Source: Prauserella halophila (GTDB lineage: Bacteria > Actinomycetota > Actinomycetes > Mycobacteriales > Pseudonocardiaceae). From it: a stretch of DNA of 64,000 nucleotides. The stretch lies in contig NZ_JAMTCQ010000014.1 of assembly GCF_024171895.1 (NCBI RefSeq), positions 62,001-126,000 of the forward strand, read 5' to 3'. Positions 44,775 to 53,559 of the stretch are shown in pieces; position 1 is the first letter of the stretch; each line of letters starts with the position of its first letter. The notes under the pieces were generated by a model, which ran no database searches, was not told the origin of the DNA, and saw only the letters and a program-made list of their open reading frames with translations. Made by a program: the position numbers and the translations under genes.

Positions 44775-45440
44775 TCAGGTGGCAGGGCCGACCACGGCGG
44801 CGGCGAGCAGGCCGCCGCCCAAGGGCAGTACGGCGGGGCGGAGGCGGTCGTCGTCGCGCATGGTCCTGGCGACGTCGCGCAGGGCCAGCAGCTCCGGGTC
44901 GCGCCTGCCGTCCTCGCCGATGTGCACGTCGGCGAGGACGTTGTGCAGGACGATCACCCCGCCGGGTCGCAGCAGCTGCACGCCCTGGTCGAAGTACCCC
45001 CGGTACTCGACGAGAGTGGCATCGGCGAACACCAGGTCGTAGCCGCCCGCGGTGAGCCGCGACAGCACGTCGAGAGCCCGCCCGGTGATGGTGCGCACGC
45101 GGCCGGACGGGTACCCCGCGGAGGTGAACACGCGACGCGCGGCCCGGTGGAACTCCGGCTCCCAGTCGATGGTGGTCAGGACTCCGTCGGCGGTCATGCC
45201 GCGCAGCAGGTGCAGCCCGCTCACCCCGGTGCCGGTCCCGATCTCCACGACCGACCTCGCCTGCACCGTCGTGGCCAGCAGCCCGAGTGCGGCGCCCGTG
45301 GCGGGGGACACGGCCGGACAGCCGAGTTCGCGCGCGCGGCCGCGGGCTCCGGTGATCACGTCGTCTTCGGCCGCGAAGCCGTCGACGAACCCGCTGACGG
45401 CGTCGGCGAGCGCCGCAGTGGGATCGGTTTCCGAGGTCAC
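44775..45440 (-). CDS. O-methyltransferase
   Basis: 221 residues, SAM-dependent class-I methyltransferase of the CCoAMT-like family. The SAM site is VVEIGTGTGVSGLHLLRGM with VLTTIDWEPEFHRAAR; YDLVFADATLVEYRGYF and VIVLHNVLADVHIGED are conserved metal-site regions. It corresponds by position to mycobacterial Rv1220c upstream of sigE. I start at GTG 45440, with TAACCT 7 nt upstream (leaderless type), not the frame start 45485. The methyl acceptor is unknown. Confidence 0.88.
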   Translation of the reverse strand: MTSETDPTAALADAVSGFVDGFAAEDDVITGARGRARELGCPAVSPATGAALGLLATTVQARSVVEIGTGTGVSGLHLLRGMTADGVLTTIDWEPEFHRAARRVFTSAGYPSGRVRTITGRALDVLSRLTAGGYDLVFADATLVEYRGYFDQGVQLLRPGGVIVLHNVLADVHIGEDGRRDPELLALRDVARTMRDDDRLRPAVLPLGGGLLAAAVVGPAT

Positions 45441-45506
45441 GCGCGAAAGGTTAGCGCGACGCACGCGAGCAGACCGGAGCACCACGGCACCGCCGGGGCC
45501 GGCAAG

Positions 45507-45524
45507 TTCTCAGGTCCTTCTCAG
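45507..45524 (+). promoter_or_regulatory. Direct repeat TTCTCAG-N4-TTCTCAG upstream of sigE
   Basis: Two identical 7-bp half-sites at 45507-45513 and 45518-45524, 11 bp apart, the arrangement used by OmpR/PhoB-type response regulators. In mycobacteria MprA controls sigE through comparable direct repeats (established knowledge). Weaker TCTCA copies follow at about 45567 and 45583. Confidence 0.5.
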
Positions 45525-45661
45525 TCGCACCTCATGGAATCCGTAAGGAAACCGACCAGACTGCGTCTCAGTCACAGGATGTCTCATCCGTGGCCGCGTC
45601 CGGCCTGCGAAGGGCAGGCCGATCCCGCGAACTCGGCTCACGAGGGACATACCGCTCCGGC

Positions 45662-45688
45662 GGGAACATGTGGACCACGCCGAACGTT
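45662..45688 (+). promoter_or_regulatory. ECF-type promoter for sigE
   Basis: GGGAAC at 45662-45667, a 17-nt spacer, then CGTT at 45685-45688. This matches the GGAAC/GTT pattern recognised by extracytoplasmic-function sigma factors, so sigE is probably autoregulated. Transcription would start near 45696, which supports the sigE ATG at 45716 rather than the ATG at 45668 inside the promoter. Confidence 0.7.
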
Positions 45689-45715
45689 GAACGGCTAACG
45701 AAGGGGATCAGGCCG

Positions 45716-46471
45716 ATGGAGGTGCCTCAGCTGTCTCGGAGCAGCACGACGCAACCCACACAGGAGCACGCGAGCGTGCCGGTCGTCGAGCGGGCCGGCG
45801 GTGACGCCGCGCCCGCAGCATCTGCAGTGTCGGCAGCGCCCACGGCAGCCACGGCGCCTGCAGCAGCTGCCTCGGAGGGTGCGGCGCCGGCGGGCACCAC
45901 GTCGCCCGGAACCGCGTCGCCCGGCGACGACGTTGCGGCGAGCTGGACCCCGCCGACGTGGGACGAGGTCGTCCGCGAGCACGCCGACCGTGTCTACCGG
46001 CTGGCCTACCGGCTCTCGGGCAACGCCCACGACGCCGAGGACCTCACGCAGGAGACGTTCATCCGCGTGTTCCGTTCCCTCGCCTCGTACAAGCCCGGCA
46101 CGTTCGAGGGCTGGCTGCACCGCATCACGACGAACCTGTTCCTCGACATGGCCCGCCGCCGCTCGCGCGTGCGCATGGAGGGCCTGCCCGACGACACCGA
46201 CCGCATCGTGGGCGACGATCCGAGCCCGGAGCAGGTCTACTCCGAGACTCACCTCGACCCCGATCTGCAGGCCGCGCTCGCCGAGCTGCCGCCGGAGTTC
46301 CGCGCCGCCGTCGTGCTGTGCGACGTCGAAGGACTCTCGTACGAGGAGATCGGCGCGACGCTCGGCGTCAAGCTCGGCACGGTGCGCAGCAGGATCCACC
46401 GCGGCCGCCAGGCGCTGAAGGCGTCGCTCGAGCGCGCGTCCGCGACACGTCAGCGGGAGGCGCTCGGATGA
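45716..46471 (+). CDS. sigE: ECF RNA polymerase sigma factor SigE
   Basis: 251 residues. After an Ala/Thr/Pro-rich N-terminus of about 75 residues come region 2 ([63 protein letters not shown]) and region 4 ([44 protein letters not shown]). The sequence is very close to mycobacterial SigE, which directs the envelope-stress response. Upstream lie an ECF promoter and an OmpR-type repeat. ATG 45716 follows AAGGGG. The stop overlaps the anti-sigma gene ATG by 4 nt. Confidence 0.92.
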   Translation: MEVPQLSRSSTTQPTQEHASVPVVERAGGDAAPAASAVSAAPTAATAPAAAASEGAAPAGTTSPGTASPGDDVAASWTPPTWDEVVREHADRVYRLAYRLSGNAHDAEDLTQETFIRVFRSLASYKPGTFEGWLHRITTNLFLDMARRRSRVRMEGLPDDTDRIVGDDPSPEQVYSETHLDPDLQAALAELPPEFRAAVVLCDVEGLSYEEIGATLGVKLGTVRSRIHRGRQALKASLERASATRQREALG

Positions 46472-47334
46472 GCCGTCACCACGGGTCCGGCGGGTTCGGC
46501 CTTCCCGAGTCGCACCTGCTGCCGGACGCGGTCGTGGCGTTCGTCGACAACGAACTGTCGACCGGTGCCACCGAACGCGCCGCCGAACACCTCGCGCACT
46601 GCCCGTGGTGCGTGGCCGACGTCGACGCCCAGCGGCAGGTGCGCTCGGCCGTGCGCGATGCGGACGAACCGTCCATGTCGGCGGGTTTTCTGGCCAGCCT
46701 GCGGTCGATCCCTCAGGACACCGAACTCGACGAGACGCCGGACAACCTCGCGATGACCGAGGACGGACAGCTCGTCGCCGTGCAGCGGCCCGACCGGGTG
46801 GCAGGCCTGCGCGGGAATTCCACGGGCACGAGCGCCGTGGGCGGACCGGAGCCGCTCGGCGGTTCGGAGCCGCTCGGCGGTGCGACACCGCTGGGCCGTT
46901 CCGCCAGTGTTCTCGGCGGAGACGCCGCAAACGGCAGGCGCCGCGCCGCCCAGGGCGCGGGTGTGGTCGTGTCCGGGCTCGTCCTGAGCGCACTCGCGCT
47001 CGTGACGACGACGGGTGGTACGGCCGCCGACCCGGAGCGGCCCCGTCCCGGCGGGGGCCAGACCAACACGGATGTACTGCGCGCGCAGTTCGGCGGCGAC
47101 GGCTCGTCGGGTTCGGCCGCAGGATCGCGGACGAGCACGAGCACGAGCACGCCGACGAGCACGACTGCGCGGACGAGCACGAGCACGCCGACGAGCACGA
47201 CGACGGGCGCTCCGGCCTCCGGCGCGCCGGCCGCAGGCGAAGCTGCGGGGGCGGCGGTACCCACGGGCACGGCATCCCGCGGTTCCGCGGCGGCCACCAC
47301 TCCCGAGCTCACCCCGGCCTCGAGCGGACGCTGA
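46468..47334 (+). CDS. rseA: Anti-sigma factor of SigE (zinc-binding)
   Basis: 288 residues. The N-terminal zinc-associated anti-sigma domain shows [31 protein letters not shown] with the H-x3-C-x2-C motif. A hydrophobic segment near residues 164-181 ([19 protein letters not shown]) may span or touch the membrane, followed by a long Ser/Thr/Ala-rich outer part encoded by short DNA repeats (about 47130-47205). Mycobacterial RseA is shorter and cytoplasmic, so the membrane segment and tail are unusual. ATG 46468 overlaps the sigE stop. Confidence 0.88.
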   Translation: MSRHHGSGGFGLPESHLLPDAVVAFVDNELSTGATERAAEHLAHCPWCVADVDAQRQVRSAVRDADEPSMSAGFLASLRSIPQDTELDETPDNLAMTEDGQLVAVQRPDRVAGLRGNSTGTSAVGGPEPLGGSEPLGGATPLGRSASVLGGDAANGRRRAAQGAGVVVSGLVLSALALVTTTGGTAADPERPRPGGGQTNTDVLRAQFGGDGSSGSAAGSRTSTSTSTPTSTTARTSTSTPTSTTTGAPASGAPAAGEAAGAAVPTGTASRGSAAATTPELTPASSGR

Positions 47335-47522
47335 CCGGTGCCGGACCGCCGGTCCCCGTGACCGGGTCGCGGGAGCAGAGGCCGGAAGCGGCCCACGCCC
47401 ATTTCACCGGTGCCGCGACAGGATCGTCCCGAGATGCCTCATGGTGCGTCGGTGCGACGCGCCGCACACGCGTACTCTGCGTGCGAGGCACGAGCACGCG
47501 ATGAATCGGATGCCGGGGGAAG

Positions 47523-49070
47523 ATGAGCCAGCCACCGACCCCGTCCCACGAGGGCGACGAGGAGCAACGGCTCCGGCCGCGGCCCATCGCGCGCCCGTCC
47601 GTGGACTCGGCAGCCGCTTCGGCGTTCGGCAGGCCGCGCGGCGTGGAGGGCTCGTTCGATGCGCTGTCCCACCCCGGATCGGCCACGGGCAACGGCAACG
47701 CACCCGGCAACGGGGCTGCGGGCCCCGTGCTCGCACCGCCCACCCCGGAATCGCTGGCCCAGGCGTTCGGCCGCCCTCCCGGCGCGGACGACGTCGTGCT
47801 GCAGCGAGCCGACGGCACCGACGGCGGTGAGACGGGCGCGGCCGACACCGACGAGGCTCCGTTGTGGACGTCGGAGGCAGATCCCTGGCGTGACCCCGGC
47901 GCGCCCGCCGTGCTCGGCAGGCCCGCCGTCACCGGGTCCGACGCCGGAGCCGAGGCCGCCACGGCACCGGGAGCGCAGCTGAGCCTGCCCGAGGTGCTGT
48001 TCGGCAGGCGCGTCAAGCCGGCCGCACTGGCGATACTGGCCGTGATCGCCGTGCTGCTCGGCGGCGCGGGCGGCCTCGTCGGCTGGGCCGTGGCCACCAC
48101 GGGGGACGAACTCACCGGTGAACTCGACGTCGCCGAGGCCGACGCCGCGAAGGAACGCCCCGCCGGGTCGATCGCCGGTATCGCGAAGCGCGTGGCGCCC
48201 GCGGTCGTGTCCCTCGAGGTCACGTCCGGCCGCAGCGGCGGTGTCGGCTCCGGCGTGATGATCGACTCCGACGGCTACGTGCTCACCAACCACCACGTGG
48301 TCTCGCAGGCCGCCGAGGCCGACGGCGCCGACATCGCCGCCGTGTTCATCGACGGCACGCGGGCCGGTGCCGAGGTCGTCGGCACGGACCCGAAGACCGA
48401 CCTCGCGGTCATCAAGGTGAACGTGTCCGACCCCGTCGTGCTCGAGGTCGGCAAGTCCTCCGACATCGCTCCCGGCGACGGCGTCGTGGCCGTCGGATCC
48501 CCGTTCGGCCTCGAGAACACCGTCACCGAGGGCATCGTCAGCGCCGTGGGCCGCCCGGTCACCGCCCCCGGCGAGAACGGCGACGCCAACGTCACCTACG
48601 ACGCCATCCAGACCGATGCCGCGATCAACCCGGGTAATTCCGGAGGCGCGCTCGTCGACTCCCGCGGCGCGCTCGTGGGCATCAACTCGATGATCCGCAC
48701 CGTCGGTGAAGGCGAGGGTGGCAGCATCGGCCTCGGCTTCGCGATCCCCGTCGACCAGGCCATGCGTATCGCCGAGGACCTGATCAGCGACGGCGAGGTG
48801 CAGCACGCCGACATCGGCGTCAACGCCGCGTCGGTGTCGGCCGGCAGCTCGGAGGGCGCTCAGGTGCAGCACGTGCAGGGTCAGGGGCCCGCGGGGAAGG
48901 CGGGTGTCCAGGAGGGCGACGTGATCACCAAGGTCGGCGAGCGGCAGGTGCGCAACGCCGCCGAACTCACCGTTGCCGTCCGCGAACACGAGGTCGGCGA
49001 CACCGTCCCGGTGCGGCTCGTGCGCAGCGGACGAGCACTTACCGTCGATGTCACCCTGGGTTCAGACTGA
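47523..49070 (+). CDS. htrA: HtrA-type trypsin-like serine protease with PDZ domain
   Basis: 515 residues: a cytoplasmic, disordered N-terminus of about 160 residues, one transmembrane helix (about 166-190), a protease domain with His258 (LTNHHVV), Asp293 (KTDLAVIK) and Ser373 (NPGNSGGAL), and a C-terminal PDZ domain (VQHVQGQGPAGKAGVQEGDVITKVG). It degrades or refolds misfolded proteins outside the membrane. The order sigE-rseA-htrA-tatB is that of mycobacteria. ATG 47523 follows GGGGGAAG. TACTCT near 47471 may be a promoter -10. Confidence 0.92.
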   Translation: MSQPPTPSHEGDEEQRLRPRPIARPSVDSAAASAFGRPRGVEGSFDALSHPGSATGNGNAPGNGAAGPVLAPPTPESLAQAFGRPPGADDVVLQRADGTDGGETGAADTDEAPLWTSEADPWRDPGAPAVLGRPAVTGSDAGAEAATAPGAQLSLPEVLFGRRVKPAALAILAVIAVLLGGAGGLVGWAVATTGDELTGELDVAEADAAKERPAGSIAGIAKRVAPAVVSLEVTSGRSGGVGSGVMIDSDGYVLTNHHVVSQAAEADGADIAAVFIDGTRAGAEVVGTDPKTDLAVIKVNVSDPVVLEVGKSSDIAPGDGVVAVGSPFGLENTVTEGIVSAVGRPVTAPGENGDANVTYDAIQTDAAINPGNSGGALVDSRGALVGINSMIRTVGEGEGGSIGLGFAIPVDQAMRIAEDLISDGEVQHADIGVNAASVSAGSSEGAQVQHVQGQGPAGKAGVQEGDVITKVGERQVRNAAELTVAVREHEVGDTVPVRLVRSGRALTVDVTLGSD

Positions 49071-49118
49071 ACCTTGTAGGCTCGGTCACGTCGGCAGTAC
49101 AAGGCGGAGGTTTCCCAG

Positions 49119-49598
49119 GTGTTCGAGAGCATTGGCTGGTCCGAGATCCTCGTCATGCTCGTGGCTGCCCTGTTCATCCTCGGTCCCGAGCGGCTGCCGG
49201 AGGCAGCGGCGTGGATGGGCCGGTCGGTGCGCAAGGTCCGGGATTTCGCCACCGGCGCCCGGCAGCAGCTCAAAGACGAGATGGGCCCGGAGTACGAGGA
49301 GTTCCGCAAGCCCATCGAGGATCTGCGCGGGCTGCGTGACTTCGACCCCAAGCGTGCCGTGACCCAGCACCTGTTCGACGGCGACTCCGATCCGGCAGGC
49401 CTGAACAACCTCAACGGCAGCCGCCCCATCGGCGGCGACGGCGCGCAGACCACGCCGAATGCGAGTGACAGGAGCGGCGACACGGGTGGTGCCGGCGTCG
49501 GCGGTATCGGCGCCGGAGGTGCGGGAACCGCGGCCAAACCGCGCCAGGATCCGCTCACGTCCGGCGAGAAACCCCCGGTCGACCCGGACGCCACCTGA
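49119..49598 (+). CDS. tatB: Sec-independent protein translocase TatB
   Basis: 159 residues. The N-terminal helix and hinge [32 protein letters not shown] are diagnostic, followed by an amphipathic helix ([19 protein letters not shown]) and a charged, partly Gly-rich tail. TatB receives folded twin-arginine substrates and passes them to TatC. GTG 49119 has GGCGGAGG seven bases upstream. It follows htrA by 48 bp and probably shares its transcript. Confidence 0.93.
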   Translation: MFESIGWSEILVMLVAALFILGPERLPEAAAWMGRSVRKVRDFATGARQQLKDEMGPEYEEFRKPIEDLRGLRDFDPKRAVTQHLFDGDSDPAGLNNLNGSRPIGGDGAQTTPNASDRSGDTGGAGVGGIGAGGAGTAAKPRQDPLTSGEKPPVDPDAT

Positions 49599-49617
49599 CC
49601 TGACCGACGGCCCCACC

Positions 49618-49701
49618 CCGCGTGTCCTGCACTCGGCCTGCCGAGATTTGTACTCGGACCCGCGTGCTCTGCACTCAGACCCGCCGAGATCTGCACTCGG
49701 C
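49618..49701 (+). repeat. 21-bp CGTGT repeats, ACTCGG subtype (four units)
   Basis: Units at 49618, 49639, 49660 and 49681; the first and third begin CCGCGTG(T/C)(C/T)CTGCACTC, the second and fourth are diverged at the head (CCGAGAT(T/C)TG) but keep the ACTCGG tail and the exact 21-bp phase. Confidence 0.85.
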
Positions 49702-50109
49702 CCGCCGTCCGATCCGCTGATCACTCACTCGGGGGACGGCTCGTGCCTGGTGAATCCTACTTTCGTCGGATTCTTCGTCCCGGCGAGGCAACTATCGTCG
49801 CGGCTACCGCGTGAGCCTCGCGTCCGGGCCGTCGGCCCCGAACGTGGACCAGGATGGCGGGGCGCTGCACCGTCGGCGGTGATACCGGCTGCCGGACCGG
49901 GGATCGGTACCGGCGGGCGGTGTTCCGGCAGGGAACGCATGCGCGGGTCGTGTCCGCGCCGGTGGTCCCGAGGCATCCCTCGCACTGGGGGTGGAGGCCT
50001 CGGGATCACGGCTCACGCCGTCGGGCACCGGCGCAGTGGTCGTCGCAGTGGTCGGCGCGGTGACCGAGCGGTCCGTGGGCGCGTCAGCACAGTCACCGCG
50101 CGCCCACGG

Positions 50110-50155
50110 CCGCACGAGTGCGGAACACGCGGTGCCGAGTGCAGGGACACTCGGG
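50110..50155 (-). repeat. 21-bp CGTGT repeats (two units) beside the mrp stop
   Basis: On the minus strand CGAGTGTCCCTGCACTCGGC is followed by ACCGCGTGTTCCGCACTCG. The array starts about 5 bp after the mrp stop codon and reads on the same strand. Confidence 0.75.
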
Positions 50156-50159
50156 TCGG

Positions 50160-51305
50160 TCAGCTGCCTGCCGGGGAGACGTTCAGCATCATTCCCGCGA
50201 GGCCGCGGGCCCGGACCGACAGCTTGTCCGCTGCCGCACGCATGACCTCGGAGGCGGTCGCGTCGGGCGCGGACAGCACGAGCGGCGTACCCGCGTCGCC
50301 CTGTTCGCGCAGCCGCGGGTCGAGCGGCACCTGCCCCAGCAGCGGCACCTCGGCGCCGACGGACTTCGACAGCGACTCGGCGACCGTCTGCCCGCCGCCG
50401 GAACCGAAGAGCTCCATCGTCGACCCGTCCGGGGCTTCGAACCACGACATGTTCTCGATCACGCCCGCCACGCGCTGCCGCGTCTGCAGCGCGATCGCGC
50501 CCGCACGCTCGGCGACCTCCGCCGCAGCCTGTTGCGGCGTGGTGACGACCAGGATCTCGGCGTTCGGGATGAGCTGTGCCACGGAGATCGCGATGTCGCC
50601 CGTGCCCGGGGGCAGGTCGATCAGCAGAATGTCGAGGTCACCCCAGAACACGTCCGCGAGGAACTGCTGCAGTGCGCGGTGCAGCATCGGGCCACGCCAC
50701 ACGACCGGGGTGTTGCCGGGCGTGAACATGCCGATCGAGATCACCTTCACGCCCTGCGCCTGCGGCGGCATGATCATCGACTCGACCTTCGTGGGCTTCT
50801 CGTCGGCGCCCAGCATGCGGGGCACCGAGTGGCCGTAGATGTCGGCGTCGACGACACCCACCTTGAGCCCGCGCTCGGCCATCGCCGCGGCCATGTTGAC
50901 GGTGACGCTGGACTTGCCGACCCCGCCCTTGCCGGACGCTACGCAGTACACGCGCGTCATCGAGCCGGGCTGGGCGAACGGGATCACCGGCTCCTCGGCG
51001 TCGCCGCGGAGCTGTTTGCGCAGCTCGGTGCGCTGCTCGTCGCTCATGACGTCGAGCTCGACCTGCACCTCGGTCACACCGGGCAACTCGGCCACGGCGG
51101 CCTTGGTGTCCTTGGTGATCGTGTCCTTCATCGGACACCCGGCCACCGTGAGGTACACCTCGACGGTGACGACCCCGCCGTCGCCGACGGTGATGTCCTT
51201 GACCATGCCGAGCTCGGTGATCGGCTTGTGGATCTCCGGATCCTGCACCGAGTTCAACGCGGTGCGGACGGTCTCGACACTGGGCTGTTCTTGCATGGTG
51301 GTCAC
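50160..51305 (-). CDS. mrp: Mrp/NBP35 family iron-sulfur cluster carrier ATPase (ApbC)
   Basis: 381 residues. An N-terminal MIP18/DUF59 domain (VQDPEIHKPITELGMVKDI, TVAGCPMKDTI) is followed by a deviant Walker A P-loop (VASGKGGVGKSSVTVNMAAAMA), VGVVDADIYGHSVPRMLG and LLIDLPPGTGD. It carries and inserts Fe-S clusters. Start GTG 51305 overlaps the DUF1003 stop by 4 nt; ATG 51296 is an in-frame alternative. The usual CxxC near the C-terminus of many relatives is not obvious here. The neighbours match mycobacterial Rv1229c-Rv1232c. Confidence 0.92.
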   Translation of the reverse strand: MTTMQEQPSVETVRTALNSVQDPEIHKPITELGMVKDITVGDGGVVTVEVYLTVAGCPMKDTITKDTKAAVAELPGVTEVQVELDVMSDEQRTELRKQLRGDAEEPVIPFAQPGSMTRVYCVASGKGGVGKSSVTVNMAAAMAERGLKVGVVDADIYGHSVPRMLGADEKPTKVESMIMPPQAQGVKVISIGMFTPGNTPVVWRGPMLHRALQQFLADVFWGDLDILLIDLPPGTGDIAISVAQLIPNAEILVVTTPQQAAAEVAERAGAIALQTRQRVAGVIENMSWFEAPDGSTMELFGSGGGQTVAESLSKSVGAEVPLLGQVPLDPRLREQGDAGTPLVLSAPDATASEVMRAAADKLSVRARGLAGMMLNVSPAGS

Positions 51306-51844
51306 TGCTCGGGCACCGACCTTCTGTCGCTGGCGGACTGCGGTTGCCTCCCCATGCTACGTGGCGTCCCGTCGAGGTCTTCGCGTAACTTGTCCAGCTC
51401 GCTGCGCAGGTAATCCCGGGTCGCGACCTCGCCGACGGCCAGTCGCAGCGCGGCCAGTTCCCGTGCCAGGAACTCGGTGTCGGCCTTCGTCTGTGCGGCG
51501 CGGGCCCGGTCCTCCTCGAGCGAGACGCGGTCGCGGTCGTCCTGCCGGTTCTGTGCCAGCAGGATCAACGGGGCCGCATACGCCGCCTGCGTCGAAAAGG
51601 CCAGGTTGAGCAGGATGAACGGGTACGGGTCCCAGCGCAGCGTCACTGCGGTGAGGTTCAGCGTGATCCACACGAGCACCGTCAGCGTCTGCCAGAACAG
51701 GTAGCGGCCCGTGCCGAGGAACCGGGCGAGTCGTTCGGCCATGCTGCCGAACGACTCCGAGTCCAGGTTCGGCGTGAGGCGCCCGAGCCGGTGCGAGTGC
51801 TGCCGGGGCTGGTCGAGACGCCTGCGGCCGGTCGGTTCAGGCAT
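51302..51844 (-). CDS. DUF1003 membrane protein
   Basis: 180 residues. Two transmembrane helices (YLFWQTLTVLVWITLNLTAV and YPFILLNLAFSTQAAYAAPLILLAQ) followed by the DUF1003 hallmark NRQDDRDRVSLEEDRARAAQTKADTEFLARELAALR, a long cytoplasmic helix. Function unknown; the family often sits beside MgtE or CBS-domain genes. Its ATG overlaps the stop of the MgtE-N gene by 8 nt (ATGCCTGA), and its stop overlaps mrp by 4 nt. Confidence 0.9.
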   Translation of the reverse strand: MPEPTGRRRLDQPRQHSHRLGRLTPNLDSESFGSMAERLARFLGTGRYLFWQTLTVLVWITLNLTAVTLRWDPYPFILLNLAFSTQAAYAAPLILLAQNRQDDRDRVSLEEDRARAAQTKADTEFLARELAALRLAVGEVATRDYLRSELDKLREDLDGTPRSMGRQPQSASDRRSVPEQ

Positions 51845-53255
51845 GGTCGTTCTCCGCTGTGGTGCCGGGGGACGCTGCGGTGCCGGGGGACGTCGGCGTG
51901 CCGGGGGACACTGCGGTGTCGGGAGGGGCTGCGGTGTCGGGAGGGGACGCGGTGTCGGAGCGGGGATCGGGACCGTCCGGGGCGGCGGGGTCGAGGTCGC
52001 GCAGACCGGTCTCGCGCCAGCCGTCGGGCAGCAGGTGGTCGAGCACGTCGTCGACGGTGACGGCGCCGAGCAGGTGATCGCGGGTGTCGACGACCGGTGC
52101 GCAAGTGAGGTTGTAGGCGGCGAAGTAGCGGGTCAGCTGCGTGAGCGGGGCGCCCGGCGGCAGTGGCGGCAGGTCCGTGTCGGCGACGGAGGCGACGAGC
52201 TCGGCGGGTGGCCTGCGCAGGAGCCGCTGGAAGTGGACACAGCCGATGTAGCGGCCCGTCGGGGTGGCCTGCGGCGGCCGGCACACGAACACCATGCTGG
52301 CGAGCGCCGAGGTCAGGTCGGGATTGCGGATGTGGGCCAGCGCTTCGGCGACCGTGGCGTCCGGGGCGAGCACGACCGGTTCCGGGGTCATCAGGCCGCC
52401 CGCGGTGTCCGGCGAGTAGGCCAGCAGCCTGCGCACCGGCCCGGATTCGTCGGGGTGCATGAGTTCGAGGAGCCGGGTCTGTTCGGTGGGCCCGAGTTCG
52501 GCGAGCAGGTCGGCGGCGTCGTCGGGGCTCATCGCTTCGAGCACGTCGGCCGCGCGTTCGTCGGTGAGGTAGTCGACCAGCTCCTTCTGGTCGTCCTCCG
52601 GCAGCTCCTCGATGACGTCGGCGAGCTTCTCGTCGTCCATCGCGTCGGCGACCTCGTGGCGGCGCTTGAGCGGCAGGTCCCGCAGTGTCGCGGCGACGTC
52701 GACCGCGCGCATCGTGTCGAACAGCATCAGCAGCTGCCCTGCGCCCTGCGGCTGGGCGCCGAGGTCGGCCAGGCCCAGTCCGGACACGTCGTCCCAGCTC
52801 AGCACCTGCAGTTCGCCGCGGCGGCCGGTGAGTTTCAGTGGTGCCGTGCGCTGCCGGACCGCCAGCTTGGCGAGTACCCAGTCGCGCGTGCGGGTCGGTT
52901 CCATCGCCGCGTCGACGACCGTGAGCCGCGTGCCCTCCGACGCCAGGTGTGCGCGGGCGTCGAGGAGCTGTCCGAGCACCAGGACTTCGTTGGGCCGCTG
53001 GTGGAACCGCCGCATGTTCACCGACCCGGTGGCGAGGGTGACGGCTTTCGATTCGATCGAGGTGACACGCAACATCGGGACGAACACGCGGCGACGGGTC
53101 GAGACCTCCACGACCAGGCCCAGCACTCGCGGCGGCTGCCGGTCCAGCCGGAGGCCGGCGACGAGGTCGCGCACCTTGCCGATCGACTCGCCGTCGGGCC
53201 CGAAGACCGGTAGTCCTGCCAGCTGAGCTGCGAAAACCCGGTTGACGGCCGCCAT
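51837..53255 (-). CDS. MgtE N-terminal and CBS-domain protein (no membrane part)
   Basis: 472 residues. PRC-barrel-like start (GLPVFGPDGESIGKVRDLVAG), the MgtE intracellular N domain (DLPLKRRHEVADAMDDEKLADVIEELPEDDQKELVDYLTDERAADVLEAMSPDDAADLL) and two CBS motifs (MTPEPVVLAPDATVAEALAHI; LTQLTRYFAAYNLTCAPVVD). The MgtE channel helices are absent, so this is probably a magnesium or nucleotide sensor working with the DUF1003 protein. The C-tail repeats (Ser/Pro-Gly-Thr) come from 18-bp units. ATG 53255 is 6 nt after TACGCT (leaderless type). Confidence 0.88.
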   Translation of the reverse strand: MAAVNRVFAAQLAGLPVFGPDGESIGKVRDLVAGLRLDRQPPRVLGLVVEVSTRRRVFVPMLRVTSIESKAVTLATGSVNMRRFHQRPNEVLVLGQLLDARAHLASEGTRLTVVDAAMEPTRTRDWVLAKLAVRQRTAPLKLTGRRGELQVLSWDDVSGLGLADLGAQPQGAGQLLMLFDTMRAVDVAATLRDLPLKRRHEVADAMDDEKLADVIEELPEDDQKELVDYLTDERAADVLEAMSPDDAADLLAELGPTEQTRLLELMHPDESGPVRRLLAYSPDTAGGLMTPEPVVLAPDATVAEALAHIRNPDLTSALASMVFVCRPPQATPTGRYIGCVHFQRLLRRPPAELVASVADTDLPPLPPGAPLTQLTRYFAAYNLTCAPVVDTRDHLLGAVTVDDVLDHLLPDGWRETGLRDLDPAAPDGPDPRSDTASPPDTAAPPDTAVSPGTPTSPGTAASPGTTAENDHA

Positions 53256-53292
53256 GGGCCCAGCGTAGGCGTGCCGTGGCCACCCTGCCCAC

Positions 53293-53340
53293 CGATGATC
53301 ACCACACGGCGCGTCGCGGAGCGGTGTCCGGTGATCATCG
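53293..53340. promoter_or_regulatory. 11-bp inverted repeat upstream of the MgtE-N gene
   Basis: CGATGATCACC (53293-53303) and GGTGATCATCG (53330-53340) are perfectly complementary, 26 nt apart. The dyad is 38-85 bp before the minus-strand start and 220 bp before the plus-strand stress gene. It may be an operator or a hairpin. Confidence 0.45.
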
Positions 53341-53475
53341 CTCCGCCGAGGGACGTATGGTTGTGGTGGGTCCTGTCGGCGTGAGCAGGCATGACGGCAG
53401 ATCGCCGCGGGTATCCGGGCATGTGGGTCGCTGCCTACAGTGCTGACAACGCAGAGCAGCCGAGAAGCTGACAAC

Positions 53476-53555
53476 GCAGAGCAGTCGAAAGCACAGCAGA
53501 GCAGCCGAAAGCACAGCAGAGCAGTCGAAAGCACAGCAGAGCAGTCGAAAGCACA
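53476..53555 (+). repeat. Four 20-bp tandem repeats before the YflT-like gene
   Basis: GCAGAGCAG(T/C)CGAAAGCACA at 53476, 53496, 53516 and 53536, with two more diverged copies upstream (from about 53447). The array ends 4 bp before the start codon region of the next gene, so it occupies the position of a promoter or leader. Confidence 0.92.
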
Positions 53556-53559
53556 GGTG

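Larger units (their letters stand above)
49599..50159. other. 561-bp intergenic region between convergent tatB and mrp
   Basis: No gene is supported; small frames here lack ribosome sites and conservation cues. 49618-49701 holds four 21-bp units starting 20 bp after the tatB stop on its strand; 50110-50155 holds two minus-oriented units ending 5 bp from the mrp stop. The 400 bp between them has local A/T-richer patches (CCTACTTTCGTCGGATTCTTC near 49756) but no recognisable element. Confidence 0.6.

Noticed and set aside
49459-50838. 459-codon ORF running from tatB through the intergenic region into mrp antisense
   Set aside because: It crosses a real gene, the repeats and the antisense of mrp, with Arg/Ser-rich composition typical of a GC shadow.
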